Positions 1 to 12,748 of a stretch of 64,000 nucleotides of DNA are shown here, in pieces. A program made the translations under genes and the position numbers. This DNA comes from Lutjanus erythropterus. Taxonomy: Eukaryota > Chordata > Actinopteri > Lutjaniformes > Lutjanidae. Within the stretch, counting starts at the first letter, position 1. Every line of letters starts with the position of its first letter. Under the pieces are notes generated by a model that searched no databases, was not told where the DNA came from, and worked only from the letters and a program-made list of their open reading frames with translations. Location: positions 43,897,733 to 43,961,732 of the forward strand of contig CM034593.1 of assembly GCA_020091685.1 (NCBI GenBank). The letters run 5' to 3'.

Positions 1-871
1 AAAATGTAAAGAGTAGACACAGTACAGATATCTTTGTTCAAATATAGGGAGTGAATGTAAAAGTCATCAGAAAAAGAAATACTGAAGTAAAGTACAGATA
101 CCTGAAAAATCTAAGTACACTGATGAGTTATTTGTACTCTGATAAATGGGAATCACTGGGGTTTCTCTACTAAAAGAAAACTTACTGCGGGTTTACAGAA
201 TCTGCATCATAATGTCTGCTAAAATGAAACATTCTGCATTTTCATTATTTTAAATGTTAAGAAAAAATGTGTGATAAATAATACCAAACTAATATATAAA
301 TAATACATAAAAACATCCCAGCTAAATCCAAATCTGATGATGATGGAACTTCACGAATTGGAACACCTCATACTTTGGCCAGTGGACAGTGTTTGATTTA
401 GCATCAAATTGTTTCAACATGGTGGCCGAGTGACAAACCTGATAATTTTTCAGGTAAACTCTATGCTAAAATATGTTTCTTAAAACATTTTAGGCAAGAA
501 ATAAGCAACAGAATTACAGAAATATTTGGTCAGCGTTGCCTAGTTTAATCAGTCCAGATCAGTAGATGGTCTGCTACGATGTGTTGAGTGGACCTCTTTT
601 GCATAAAGTAGACATCTTGTTGTGATTATGCAAGTTCAGATATGGCGGATGGTCCGTCAATAACATGATTTTGAATAGCAGCGGGGATACTGAATGTCGG
701 ATCTGGCACTGAACACAGATCATCACTACATCATACCGTTTGGGGGCACCCCGGTGGCTTTGGGGGCCCTGTGCAACTGCAGAGTACACATATGGCAACA
801 TGGCCCTGCTCATGCACAAGTACATTTAATTCATCACCTCTCCTCTCATCTTTTTCCTTATTCTCTTCTAG
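1..871. other. Probable intron upstream of the first ADP-ribosyltransferase exon
   Basis: No coding exon, RNA gene or clear repeat was recognised here. The stretch ends in a polypyrimidine tract and AG at 870-871. In the paralogous gene at 13.1-14.9 kb the matching intron is 947 bases long, so the missing signal-peptide exon of this gene probably lies just left of the window. ATG codons here are not followed by a hydrophobic leader and a donor site. Confidence 0.5.
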
Positions 872-1627
872 ATCAGTTTTGTCTTCACTCTTCCAAAGGC
901 AAGCCAGAGCATCCCACTGAGCATGGTTGAAGAAGCTGTTGACGACATGTACCACGGCTGCAACGAAGCAATGACGAAACTGATCGAGGGCAAATACTTT
1001 AAAAAAGAGAACACTGGAATATTTGCAAAAGTGTGGAAACAAGCAGAGCCCTGTGCAAATAGAAGTGAAAAAAATAAAGAGAAAGGGGACGAGGCTCTGA
1101 CCAAGAATCACCTGCAGGCAATTTGTGTTTTCACATCTGATCGAGAAAAGTTTTATAAGAAGTTCAATGATGCAGTCCGGACCAACAGAAAATCCTATGG
1201 CACCTCCTTCCCATTTCACTCCTTACATTTCTGGCTGACATCAGCGGTACAGATCCTCAGTAATAACAGAAAATGTCTCACCACTTACCGCAGAACCAAC
1301 AGTAAGTTTACTGACAAGAATATCAAAACAATTCGGTTTGGTTTCTTTGCATCCAGCTCCAAGAGAAACAACCTGACACAGTTTGGCACCAAGACCTGCT
1401 TTGAAATTACCACCTGTTTCGGTGCTTTCCTGAAAAAGTATCCATATCTGAAAGATAAAGAGGAAGAGGTGCTTATCCCGCCCTATGAGAAGTTCACAGT
1501 CGAGAAAGCTCAGAATAAATTCACGGGTCTGGCTGATTGTGAGGTTGTGTACATCCTGAAGAGCGCAGGATTTGAAAGCAATCTTGACTGCAAACTAGGG
1601 CACAAACCAACAACTGGTTCTTTCTGA
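872..1627 (+). CDS. Ecto-ADP-ribosyltransferase (arginine-specific ART family), last exon, 5' partial
   Basis: This exon encodes 251 residues of an NAD+:arginine ADP-ribosyltransferase, an enzyme that moves ADP-ribose from NAD+ onto arginine side chains of secreted or surface proteins. The R-S-ExE signature is complete: arginines in TTYRRT, the serine motif in GFFASSS, and the glutamate motif in EEEVLIPPYEKF. Spaced cysteines fit the family's disulfides. The exon opens at 872, after the AG at 870-871, in frame with the body (ISFVFTLPK...), so the ATG at 923 is internal. The signal peptide should sit on an upstream exon outside the window, as in the paralogue at 13.1 kb. The C-terminus is hydrophilic with no GPI-anchor-like tail, which suggests a secreted, ART5-like product (inference). 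The reading frame is intact. Confidence 0.9.
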   Translation: MSFVFTLPKASQSIPLSMVEEAVDDMYHGCNEAMTKLIEGKYFKKENTGIFAKVWKQAEPCANRSEKNKEKGDEALTKNHLQAICVFTSDREKFYKKFNDAVRTNRKSYGTSFPFHSLHFWLTSAVQILSNNRKCLTTYRRTNSKFTDKNIKTIRFGFFASSSKRNNLTQFGTKTCFEITTCFGAFLKKYPYLKDKEEEVLIPPYEKFTVEKAQNKFTGLADCEVVYILKSAGFESNLDCKLGHKPTTGSF

Positions 1628-2094
1628 TGGAGCAAAGAGGAAAGTCATTTGGGAAGTTTAGTCTTCTTCAGCAAACTATGTGCGCAAAAACCTTCTAAAA
1701 TCCAAGCTCATTACAATATATGCATACATTCTCCTCAACCCCTAAATCACTCATTCTTGGGAATTGGGATAAAACCATGAAAATATAATATAAAGGACCA
1801 AAATCTTCATTTAAAAAAAAGGAATTTTGAGTGTTGGTATTCATTTTTTTTTTTTTTTTTTTTTTTACATTTTTTGATTTGTCCTCAAAAATGGGTGAAA
1901 TTCATGTTATTGTTTCATGTTGGGGGGTGTTTCTTAAACAATTGCTTAAGTTTTAATACTTGCTTAACATATTATACTGCAAAGCAATATGAGCAACAGC
2001 TTTTTACAATTTCTAAAAGGCATTTGTGATGTGTGCTTCACATTTATCAGGATTGTGTGCAACAAGTTTGTTCATGAATTTTCTGAATGGAATC

Positions 2095-2100
2095 AATAAA
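2095..2100 (+). terminator. Polyadenylation signal of the first ADP-ribosyltransferase gene
   Basis: An AATAAA lies 468 bases after the stop codon at 1627 and just before an A-rich run at 2106. The 3' UTR also contains a long T tract at about 1846-1866. Confidence 0.55.
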
Positions 2101-2230
2101 TTGTTAAAAAAAAAAAAGAAACATTTGTTTGTTTGTTTTTTTGTGAACAGCAGTACATAATCTATCAACAGGTTGTAGCAGTGAATATCATTTATTATCT
2201 ATAATAAGCCATTTCTGCACAGTTCTGGAT

Positions 2231-2360
2231 TTAAAGGGACAGTTCCCCCCCAAAATTAAAAATACCTATTCTTCCCCTGACATGTAGTGTATTTCATCTA
2301 GATTGTTTTGGAGTGAATTGCAGGATTTTGGAGATAAACCAACTATAAGCTAGCTGTCTC
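2231..2360 (+). mobile_element. Left-end fragment of the AAAGGGACAGTTC MITE family
   Basis: It begins with TTAAAGGGACAGTT, a C-rich stretch and AAAATTAAAAATACC. The same terminus recurs at 12101, 39062, 45896 and 56341. Only the left arm is present. Confidence 0.6.
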
Positions 2361-2379
2361 ACACATCATTGTCACAGCA

Positions 2380-2760
2380 TGGGCCCTATCTTACACTGAT
2401 CGAAAGCACAAATGGAAAGCGCGAGGCGCAATGGATTTAATTTATTCAAGGTGTGTCCAAATCCACCTTTGCCGTCTTGTGCAAGGGGAGGGAGTGATAT
2501 TTTGCCCTGCCTCACCCTTTGCACCACCAGCGCAAAGCAGGATACACCTATCAGATGTGCCCAAGTGCCTTCATTAATTCACAGGTGAGTTTAGGCCGAA
2601 CATGCAATAAACCAATCAGAAAGTCAGCTCACATCACCTTTGAGAGGCAGGTGCCCTGCAGCGCAAGCGGTGTCAGCATGACGGCGGATTTACCAGAGGA
2701 AACAAAGAGAAAAGATTTTTAAAGTGAGGAGACAGATCTCCTGTTTCGAGGAGTGAAAAC
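2380..2760. other. GC-richer block with transposon-like character
   Basis: The block starts with GGGCCCTATCTTACACTGA and contains repeated GCGCAA words, as also seen at about 3760-3860 in the loop of the foldback repeat. It looks like part of an older DNA transposon into which the foldback sequence is nested. No open frame resembles a transposase. Confidence 0.3.
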
Positions 2761-2913
2761 GTCTCCAAAACAGCTTCATGTGTAAATAATTTATTTTACA
2801 TGAACTACTACAAAAACCAATGCAATAAATGAACCACAAATGTCATGCAGATATGTAACTGCTTATATTTTAACCTGAAACACTTTGAAAGTATGTTGTA
2901 TTTTATAATTAAT

Positions 2914-2938
2914 TATTATCATCATCATCATCATCATT
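2914..2938. repeat. (ATC)n microsatellite
   Basis: A run of about seven ATC units, directly visible. Confidence 0.8.
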
Positions 2939-3261
2939 AACTCTGCTGGCTGAGGAGCGGGGAGAGAGATGGTGCAGTAGAGAGGGGAGGCGAACACATC
3001 CGGTCCAGCCGCAAAACTTCCCGGTTCTGCTGGCCCACCTGAGCCAGGTGGAGAAGCAGATACGCAGCTGTCCATGTTCCTCCTTCTTCTCCTCTCCCAC
3101 ATAATCCTCATCTCCTCCTCCCATCCTCGCTCCTCTGACCCGCTGCGAAACAATCAGAGAGAGTTTCTTAAGTTTGAAGTGTGCAAAATTACGCACAGAT
3201 ATATCCAACCAGCTCTGATAGAAGCACACATAACATTTTCTCTGTTGGGCTGGAGTCCTGT

Positions 3262-4385
3262 GGTCAAATATAGCGTCTTGTATATTTTATATGTTATAGA
3301 TCATAATTGTTTAAACATTGTTTTTCTGGATCGTAACAAACACGCAGACATAAACACTCCAGCTGCTCCACCTGTCATGCTGACTCATCTGATAAAGACG
3401 ATCAGACAGCTATGATCCCGTTTGCAGGTCTGCTGAGATTTATTGGGCTTTATAATTATAATAATAGTACTGTTGTACTTATTAGTGAGATTAAGGTCAA
3501 AGACACGCACGTGCACGACTTTTAAACATAAATGAAAGGTGTTTGGTGATTGTGGGGTGTGCACACCTCAGCCAAGGGCAAGACACACACATACCTGCAC
3601 TATTAACTTCAATATTTACACTTTATTGCTGGTGGATATGTTCAAAGGACACTTCACTAATCGACACTCCTGTGTAGAATAAAGACTAATATAAATTTTT
3701 GCTATGTGGGTAAGTGCCGCTGTGGGCGGGAGGTCTAAACATGAAGGCAAAATGAAGGCGTGGCCGGGCGCGTTTGCTATCTTGTGCTCAGCGCATTGGA
3801 GTAAAACGCGCTTGCGCTTTAGACCAGCCAAAACCTGGTCGAAGTGCAAAGTCTGTGGTCTTTCAGCACAAGATGGCACCCGGCGGGCTTGGCTGAAAGA
3901 CACACTCGTCTTTACAATCACAAAACACCGTCATTTATGGTCTTTCTCTTCCTCACACAGGAGTGTGGATTAGTTAAGTGTTATTTGAACATATTTTTTT
4001 ATCAGCAATAAAATGTAAATATTGAAGTTAAAAGCGTTCACGTGTGTCTCGTGCTTGGCTGAGGCGCACACACGTCTTCACAATCACAGAACACTTTTCA
4101 TCAATGTTAAACAGCCGTGTGCACATGTGTCTAAAGATGAACTCAGTAATGAGGAAAAGAATTATAATTATAAAGCCTAATAAATCTAAACAAACCTGCA
4201 AAGTGCTCACGGGACAGAATCACAACTGTCAGATCGTCTTTATCAGATGAGTCAGCATGACAGGTGGAGCAGCTGTAGTGTTTGTGTCTGCCTGTTTGTT
4301 ATGATCAAGAAAAACAATGATTAAACAATTATGATTTATAACATATAACATTTATAACATGTATAGTAAAACTATATCACCACAT
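3262..4385. repeat. 1.1 kb foldback (long inverted repeat) element
   Basis: The two halves are reverse complements of each other over about 450 bases each. For example CCTGTCATGCTGACTCATCT at 3371 pairs with AGATGAGTCAGCATGACAGG at 4246. GATTTATTGGGCTTTATAAT near 3437 pairs with the segment near 4160-4190, and CAGCAATAAAATGTAAATAT near 4003 pairs with the segment near 3610-3640. The unpaired centre at about 3720-3905 is GC-richer and shares GCGC-rich words with 2380-2700. No coding potential was recognised, so it is most likely a non-autonomous DNA transposon. Confidence 0.75.
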
Positions 4386-4393
4386 AATAAAGA

Positions 4394-4450
4394 TATGAAT
4401 GAATGAATGAATGAATGAATGAATGAATGAATGAATGAATGAATGAATGA
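4394..4450. repeat. (GAAT)n microsatellite
   Basis: About fourteen uninterrupted GAAT units directly beyond the right arm of the foldback repeat. Confidence 0.9.
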
Positions 4451-4594
4451 ACAGAAAACTGATTGGGAAGAATGTGAGGAAAGTTGATACGACTGACAGA
4501 AAATGCAGGCTTTAGTCACCATGTTGTGAACTATTTAAAGATTGTGTAAAGGCAAAAGGATGTTTTACTTCTAAACACATTTTACATGTTAGAA

Positions 4595-4727
4595 CAGGGG
4601 TGGACAATTATTTTCATTACACACACATGAGAAATTGTTCAGGCTGCTGTGGGCCAGATACAAATGTGATATAAGGCCCTAATAGAGACCAGATCTCTAA
4701 TAATGGAATAGTCAGAAGTGTCATATG

Positions 4728-4764
<37 letters not shown>

Positions 4765-4955
4765 ACAGTTGATCACCTTTTCTAAATTGGCATGTGATGA
4801 ATTGTGAGATAATATTTTGTTGGCAATGTCCAAAACCTGATGTTTTACAGCAGCAGAAGTAGTAAAAGAATAACATAATTTCCATGATGACATGACATGA
4901 GACCTTTCGATGGGCTGCATCTGGGCCCCACACCACATTTTGCACAGGTCTGTGG
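4595..4955. mobile_element. Possible hAT-like non-autonomous element
   Basis: The left edge reads CAGGGGTGGACAATTATTTT followed by GGGCCAGAT. The right edge read on the minus strand is ACCTGTGCAAAATGTGG followed by GGGCCCAGAT. This terminal style is common in vertebrate hAT elements. A TA microsatellite (about 4732-4762) lies inside. No target duplication was confirmed. Confidence 0.4.
4732..4762. repeat. (TA)n microsatellite
   Basis: About fourteen alternating TA units. Confidence 0.85.
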
Positions 4956-4959
4956 GTGG

Positions 4960-7900
4960 ATATGGAACATGGGTGGGTGATTTGTCAGAGTCATGGTCCC
5001 CGAAGACTAAATAACCCCCATGAACTGACCCACAAATGACATCGCCTCCCCCTCCCTAACGGTCAGTTACGCAGGAACTTTCTGTGACTCTCTCAGTCCA
5101 ACTCAGCCCACTTCAGTTCCAACAACCCAACACAGAAGAAAAAAAATACCATCCTGTCATTGTCCTCTGGCTCTGACCATGATATGACATGACAATGACC
5201 ATGACATGTCCCCAGAAATCAAGGAAACAACTTGAAATACCCCTTCTCTGACAACAATGCTAGAGCCAAGGTTTCCTCCTTTAAAATTTCTTTTCCGGGC
5301 TGGAATAACTGTTTTTGTTTGCTCGTTTCACAGTAACAAGAATTCCAATTAATGCCGAATCTTCACTGAATAAGTAATTGTCAGTTTATGAGTCATACAA
5401 AATCACTAATATTCTTTTAGAAGGCGTACATATTTATAATGGTTAAATTGAGCAAAATGTGAATGGAGTCTGGCAGGCAGTGAGACAGGCAGTCACTGAC
5501 CTCAAACTCCAGGTGTGTATTTTCAGAGCACTGTGATTTAGTTTTAAGGGTAACAGGCTTAACTTTACACTGACAGACAATGGACAGTTAAAGACAGCGG
5601 ATCCACTTACACTGCAGGACTCATCGCATGTTGCTCTTGCTTGTTACACATTTTTGCACGCACAATTGGTACATACTGGTCCTTTGAATGAATTCTGGGA
5701 CTGCTGTCCACATGCACCTGTAACTTGATGTGTGTGAAATCTGTTTTTGGTCCCTCACTATTTTGCATTGACATCTTGTATAAAAATGCTGATTTATAAA
5801 TACGACCGCATGCATCACCTTTAGAGGCGCAAACTTTGTGTATCGTAATTTTGCAGAAATTCTTCATATGGTCCTGTAACATGTAGTTGTTGAAGTGTGG
5901 AGGACCAGCCTTAAAATAGATTAAAACACAATGGTTAGTCAATCTATTTGCGCAGGCAGTGGCCCACTTATGGTAGCAAATGTGTAACTTGTCTGGTAAA
6001 ACAACCACATTTCCTTTAGTAGCCACAGAACGCTCATAGCAAAACCCTTCATCCTAAGCACATGCACACAGACACGTTCACATTCAAAACAGCAGCTTCA
6101 TGCTTTCATAAAAGATACAGACAGCACACTCACATATTTTCATACATTTAAATGTTCATGTGAATGCATGTGTGCAGATATGAGTGTTCAGCACCTTTAT
6201 ACACTGATGACTCCTTTTTTAAATTGGTAAAAAAAAAAAAAAATCCCTGAAAGAAACTTCTGAAAGAAATTTGTTTTAGCATGGACTATTTCAAATGTTT
6301 GGGATATCTGCATAGCATGAGAAAGTACATTGTTTATTAAGTAAAATGTATTTTGTGTTTATATTGGTGTGTGTATAAATTCAGAAGTGGTTTCCTGATT
6401 TTAGTGGTGAGGGGTCACGTGCTTATCTTTGCTGCTTTGTGTTTGCACTTTTGCAGTAGTGCAAGAAGATAAAGCTTCAACAAAAGTTCAACTTGGCTTT
6501 AATGTTCATTGGTTTTGAACTTTTTTTTCTTTGGTTTCAAACATTATATTCACCAAGTAAACCATTAAGATTTAAGCTCTAAAATATTTTGAGTCAGTGG
6601 AAGCAAGGGACAGAATAAGACAATAATACGTTTTAATCAAGACCCGAAATTAACCATATTTATTTTGAAGAAAAAAGCTGAGGTGACTGGCTGAATGCTG
6701 ACCCAATCTGCCAATTAAAAATATGCATCATAGTTTTCAGACCTTTATTCAGTTTTAACTTTGACCCGTACTGTATTTGCCATAGTTTTGCACCCTCATG
6801 CTGAACACATGCTGAGTAAAATGTTTAATGAATGAGTCTGATCAAAACTGATCTAATCGAAAATCTGATCGAAAATCTTTCATTTAGTGCCCAGCATCTT
6901 ATCATAAAGATTAAAGACTAGAAGAAATTTCATTATTTACCATGCAAGATGAATTTTAATACAAATATACTGCAATATGATGCAGTTCATTCTGATCTTC
7001 TCTCCACTGTAAATACTGTGCTAGTTGCTGCTCTGGACTGAGGATTAAAAAACTGCTAAAACTGAATTATATGGAAACCAGTGGAAATTCATACGATCCA
7101 ACAAATGTGAAAACGTCTTTTCTTAATTTACTAGTAGTAGATATCTAAGTGCATGATCCAACCTCATATCTTGCTCGACAAACACACACAACTGCCAGCA
7201 AGTCCCAAGACAACAGAAAAACTGTTGCTTTGAATATATTGGGAACTTTCTTGTTTGACAGCACTGCTTCATTTTTGTTTTTCAACAGCAACAAAAAAAA
7301 CGCGTCCTCCCCAGATGTTTGTTTTGGGGGAAATCGAGCAATTTAGTCTGGACTATTATGCTGATTTCCAAAGAAAGAGCCTTCAGGAGCGAACCGGGAA
7401 GGCTGATGTTACCACCCTCAAGTTGGGCTAGGGGATGAGGGGTGTAACAATAAATAAATTTAACCGGGAGAAAAAGGAATGAAGGAAAACTGAGACAAAA
7501 TTTTTCAAATTAACAAATTGTGTCAAAATAAGTTAACAAATTAAATTAAACAAAAGGGTTAACCTACTAACTCAAACTACAAATACATACAATGCAGCGA
7601 GTGTCACTGCTAATCAGGATGGCTGATAAAGACACATGGACAAAGACAAAGACAACCAGTGCGTTGTAAGCTGGTGAAGCTCACAAGGCACATTGGGCGC
7701 CCAAACAAGTATCTTGCTAGCTGATGAGGCTAGCAAGACACATATACACAAATGACTAGTCTGCCAAAACGCAGACCTCCATCTGCCGAATGGCCAACTG
7801 GCCCTGACTGGCTGCACTCTCCAGGTTTTTAAGCACCAGGGCACCTGATGCCAATCACTGCAACCTGCGGGGGGAGAGAACCTGGGCACAGGAGAGCACA

Positions 7901-8940
7901 GCATTACACAGACACTGTGGCACGTAACAGCTGAGCAAAATTCAAAAATAAACAACAGATAAAACTGTCATTATGTGAATTGCTATAAGATATCATTTAT
8001 AACAATATATAACTCCAATTCCAATTTTTTGAATTGCACGCCAGTCAAAACATCCTTCTTCACATCATAAGCTGTCAGTGTTGACCTGAACTGCAACCTG
8101 CTGCCTGCCATGAAGCTTGAAATTTAGTGTTAACTCACAAATATTGAAACATTCTTGAAAAGGAAAAAAAACTGCTCTGCCCAGCTGACCAAGAAAAAAA
8201 ATCAGCTGCAGTAAATCCAAGTAAAATGATGTGATGCAGCAAAGAGTGTGGACTTAAAAGGACTACAAATGCCCTAAATGCAGTCTCTGTGGTGAGACCC
8301 TCTGGACTGAGTGTTTAAAATGACCTAAATAGCATTTAAAACAAAAGCATGCTACGAAGCCCCAAAACAACAGAATTTCAGTTTTTAAAGACATCTTGCA
8401 AAAGAGGAACCTTGGCCATAAGCTAATGCTATTTGTGACAACTTGGCATGGAAAAGTTTGGGAACCCCAGGACTATTCAACGGTGGTCTTCCTTTGCAGT
8501 GTCCCTATAATACCTGTGAGTGTAATGTGTGTTGTAATTCCTCAACCAGTGTTTTTAAAAAATGTGTTGTTCACCAACTTTTATATTGAAAACCATAATG
8601 TTGCATTCATACAGTATTCAGTTGAATAAAGGTGGGAATTGCATTCTGTGTTTATTTATATTTTACACAACGTCACAACTCTTTTGGATTCATCAGTCTG
8701 TATCAGAAGCATATTTTGGTTTGAGGTCTGGACAAAGAACAACTTCTATATGATGACACACATAAAATGGGGGCCATCAGAGTCCTTGCATTATTTAAAA
8801 AGTGACGAAATGATCAAAGAAGCCTGGCTTGGTGAGCAGGGAAACGCAAATCACATAAACTACTTATACTACAGCAAACACAGGTCCTTTGTAGCAACTG
8901 TCACAACCTGAAATTACTGCATGGACAATAGGTAGATATG
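4960..8940. other. Intergenic DNA without a recognised gene
   Basis: No convincing exon was found. A minus-strand open frame at 5607-6026 has no recognisable domain. Part of it (about 5628-5695) resembles a repeat end seen again at about 49755-49800 (CATTTTTGCAYGCACAATTG). A slightly GC-richer block at about 7590-7940 could be an old repeat, but I cannot name it. Confidence 0.5.
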
Positions 8941-8949
8941 CATAAATGA

Positions 8950-9022
<73 letters not shown>
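8950..9022. repeat. (TG)n microsatellite
   Basis: About 36 uninterrupted TG units. Confidence 0.95.
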
Positions 9023-9025
<3 letters not shown>

Positions 9026-9029
9026 CCTT

Positions 9030-12000
9030 TATTCCCCGCAGATCAAACTCATGGTTTAGAGGGTGGTTTCTCACAGGACAGATCGTCTTTAACAGATAAA
9101 TATCACCTCTGTGACACCTTCTGAGAAATAACACGTTCCCACACTAAGTAATTCACCACCTATAATAAACAAGAAGTCAGTTTGAGTTTTTATTAATTTT
9201 AATTTACTTTAGTTAGTTATTTTCTGCACTGTCACACACTGTCCCTTGTGTCATTTGATCACAGCTACAACTTGTTAAACAGTTTGTGGTTGATTTAATT
9301 ACACACCATGTGCTTCTGGCTATCTTATATTCTTAGTAGTGCAGCATATTTGATGAGCTCATTGTATATTTTTATAAAATGTAATTTTACTACTATTAGT
9401 TAAAAGCAGCAATGTAAAAATGACAAAATTTAGCCTTGCAGTGAGGTTGACTTTCTCACTAAAGAAAAATAAAGGTGGCAGTACTTTAAAAATAAGAGCA
9501 GTACTCAAGAAAAAGTACTTTGTTGCTTCTTTATCCCCGCAAGGGGATAATGTGATCACTTCAGTATGTTCGTGCGTGTGATCAATGGACCTGCATTTTT
9601 CCTGAACTATACTTGAATACTACCGGACTGATCGGCCTAATTTTTTTGTGCACATTCATGACTGTATGCTGAACAACGTTTGTGATTCACAGATCTTGGA
9701 AAAAACCTTGAAAGCTATCTTTCTAGCTAACTTTACAATTGCAAAATCTTAATCTTAGAAACTGAGCCACACAGGCTTTGCTCTGTGAATGATGGTCCAG
9801 ATTACCTCTACACACAGCTCACAGCTGTGTTTTCAAGTTTAACACTTTCATGGGTCCTTCATTTGTATTGTTTAATACCTACGAACAAAATACTTGTGAC
9901 TAACTACTGAAATGCTGTAATGGTCTCAGTATTACTACTAGGAAAGTAGCAGTGCTCACACATTCATAGTCTGTCTCACTCTTTTTCACACTTTAACCAC
10001 AACCACCCCGCCCCCCCCCGCACCCCTTTGTGGTCACAGCAGCTGCATGTCAGTCAGACTTTTCTGTCCTCATGTCTCCAACATTCTTAACTCTGTAACT
10101 TCAACTTAACTGGTTGGCTCAGGCTAACAACCATGAGGCTGTAATAGTTTTCGTATAATATTATTAGGTGTTTAATTCATTTCATCTGCCGAAAAAAATA
10201 AGTTTATTATTATTTTAGGAAAGTTACAGTTAAGCTACATATTATTTAAAACAAAAATAGATATATAGTGCACATGAGGAGATCTGTGTCTGCTGCATCT
10301 GTGTGTGTCTCCTTGAAAAAAAAAAACTGACAGTGTGGCCCTACCACCCTGATAGTGTGTGATAATTTAAATTATGGTTCAGACAACTCAGAAGCACCTA
10401 CTGCAATGTCACCACAACTGCCAGATTCAACCAGCGGAGATTTGAAAAATTCCACATACATTGTCCCAAGCTGAAATAACACTTCAAACTGAGGCAGGTG
10501 TTGATCACTTGTGGCCCCTAGTGGCTGGTAAAGAAGAGCGAGAGGCCAGCTGTCAGTGGTCGTGTAAAACAGATGGCCCATTTCCATACACAGAGCTGTC
10601 CTGGCTAGACTTGGTTTGACTCGACCCTTCAGCCCAGCACGGCAGGGGTTTACATTTACAGTACAACAGGGCTTGAAGGTGTGTCTTTTGACTGAAGATG
10701 AGCTCGAGGAGACGGTGTGGCTCAGCGAGGCCAAAAGCAGCAGAAATTACTGCCTCACAGTTGTCTCCACCAACCAGTCAAGTTGACAGTTTACATCCAT
10801 GTCTGTCCAGACTAATTTAATGTATGCAGAGAAGACTTAAGGAGTTTAATATAGAACTTACCACTATAAGTACCAGTAACTCTGAGGGAATTTGATAAAA
10901 GTTATTAATTTTGACAAAACAGAAGTTCTCATGTTTCCAATTTCCAGTGAGAAACATGCTGTCTTCACTTAAAGACTATTTTTACAGAGGAGGACAGAGG
11001 ACTTGTGACATTGTGATGTGAGGGGAGGTTGACCTTTGACCTTTTGGATATAAAATGTTATCACCTCGTCATTTTATCCTATTAGATGATATTTGTGTGA
11101 AATTTTGTCACAATTAGCGCATGAATTCTGAGTTATGGCCAAAAATGTGACTTAAATTAATCATTAGTCACTGGTGACACCTATGTTTACCATTGTATTT
11201 TATATTAATAAGGCAGTTGTGAAAAAAGTCTATAAAATGCTATTTTTTATTTCTTTGGGCTGTCATTTTTTTTTTATTAGTAAATGAAACTTCAGGAGAG
11301 TTCAGCCTATGAGTTGACCATTTTTCTAACATTCACACAAAATGTATCACACCATAGTTTACAATGAATCACACCTCTAAAAATCTGACTTTTAAAAAGA
11401 AGTTTCTCATGGGAGATGTAAAAAAAGAATAAACCTACAGACATGTTCCATATCAGCTGCTGTGACCACAAAGGGAGAAATTTCATCAGTGTGTTTAAGG
11501 TGTGAAAAAGAGAAAGAGACAGACTGTGAATACATGAGTACTACTGTTTGAATATATTTCCCTTTGCTGGCCTTTCACACAGATAATGTTCAGTTTTTCA
11601 TATATATTTATCAGTAATTGAGGCCATCGGATATATAAACATGTTGAAATACCAATGCAGGACCCATGAAAGTGTTTAACTTCAAAACAGTAACAGCTGA
11701 TTTTAACAATCTGGACCATCGGAAATGAAACAGTCTCAATTTAATCCTGATGCTTATGTACTACTCACAAGTGAACAAGACCATCTGTGAAATTATTGGC
11801 TATTTCTGCATAGTCATATTATATAACCAGTTAAAAAGAAGCAGAAGGAGAATTGCTTTTATTATTTGTTATTTATTTCATTTATTTTGTGTTATTACAG
11901 CAGAAACAGAACCAGTATTGTCCACAAGGGCCTCCAAAGTCAACAAAATGTGAAAGTTCCTTATAGAAGCTTTAAGATAAATATCATATGATTGCAAAGT

Positions 12001-12100
12001 TCCATGTTGACATATGGGACTGGAATCCGTGATTCATGACCTGCAATAACACAGTTGGCTTAAAGACAACCTGTTTTACGTAATCTTAAAGCACAATGAG
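9030..12100. other. Intergenic DNA without a recognised gene
   Basis: AT-rich sequence with short poly-A and poly-T runs. A 120-codon minus-strand open frame at 10372-10734 has no recognisable domain and no splice context. I see nothing else supportable. Confidence 0.5.
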
Positions 12101-12503
12101 ACTTAAAGGGACAGATTACCCCAAAATCAAAAGTGTTATTTTAGTGTTATGATGTTATTTGTCCATCCAGATAGTTAAGGTGTGAGATGCAGATTTTTGA
12201 AGATATCACCTGTTTTCTCTTTAATATAATGGGACTAAATGGCACTTGGGGTCTGGTGCTAAAAGTGCCAAAAAACACATTTGAAAACTCCAAACAGTAA
12301 TTTGTCTTTCTAGAAATTATGTCCCTCAAGATAATCCACATAATTTGTTGTGAGCAGGTTCATGTACAAACTACTTTCTTTCTCGTAGACAGAAAGTAGT
12401 TCCAGTAGATTCATACAGAAAGGAAGCAGCTCACACATGAAACAGCTCAAAGCTTCTTTTTTTTTCTCACTCTGAGCACCACAAGCCGGGTGGCATTCAG
12501 TCA
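12101..12503. mobile_element. Truncated copy of the AAAGGGACAGTTC MITE family
   Basis: It starts with ACTTAAAGGGACAGATTACC and CCAAAATCAAAAGTG, then runs through the family interior (ATAATGGGACTAAATGGCAC, the TCAAGATAATCCACA word, and a GAGCAGTTTCATG-like segment). The right terminus is missing. It lies just upstream of the promoter of the second ADP-ribosyltransferase gene. Confidence 0.65.
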
Positions 12504-12605
12504 TGGTTTATTCAAGCAGACAAACCACATACTTAGATATTTTTGGGTGTGGAAATTGTACATGGGTGCAGAGGACCTGTGACATGTCAGGACATTAAGG
12601 TGGGG

Positions 12606-12613
12606 TATATATA
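12606..12613 (+). promoter_or_regulatory. TATA box of the second ADP-ribosyltransferase gene
   Basis: TATATATA lies about 30 bases upstream of a likely transcription start near 12637 (GAGCACTAAACACTGAGAGG). A leader exon ends at the donor G|GTGAGT at 12709/12710. The next acceptor (GGCAG) is at 13094-13095, three bases before the start codon. This is inferred from signal spacing only. Confidence 0.5.
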
Positions 12614-12748
12614 CTGCTGACCATGAGCACTAAACACTGAGAGGACCCGTTGTCCAATCAAAACTTTTGACCCGAGCAGTTCACTTACCGGTAACATCTT
12701 CAAAGACTGGTGAGTTGAGCTTTCAAATCAACTTTTGAGTATCTAACA

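Noticed and set aside
731..1219. 162-codon minus-strand open frame
   Set aside because: Antisense to the first ADP-ribosyltransferase exon, whose plus-strand frame has full family motifs.
4394..4450. Regularly spaced short repeats that might suggest a CRISPR array
   Set aside because: Uninterrupted four-base units without spacers; a simple microsatellite in a eukaryotic genome.
5607..6026. 139-codon minus-strand open frame
   Set aside because: No recognised domain; part resembles a dispersed repeat end found again near 49.8 kb.
10372..10734. 120-codon minus-strand open frame with Ser-rich start
   Set aside because: No domain, no splice or promoter context; could not be supported as a gene.
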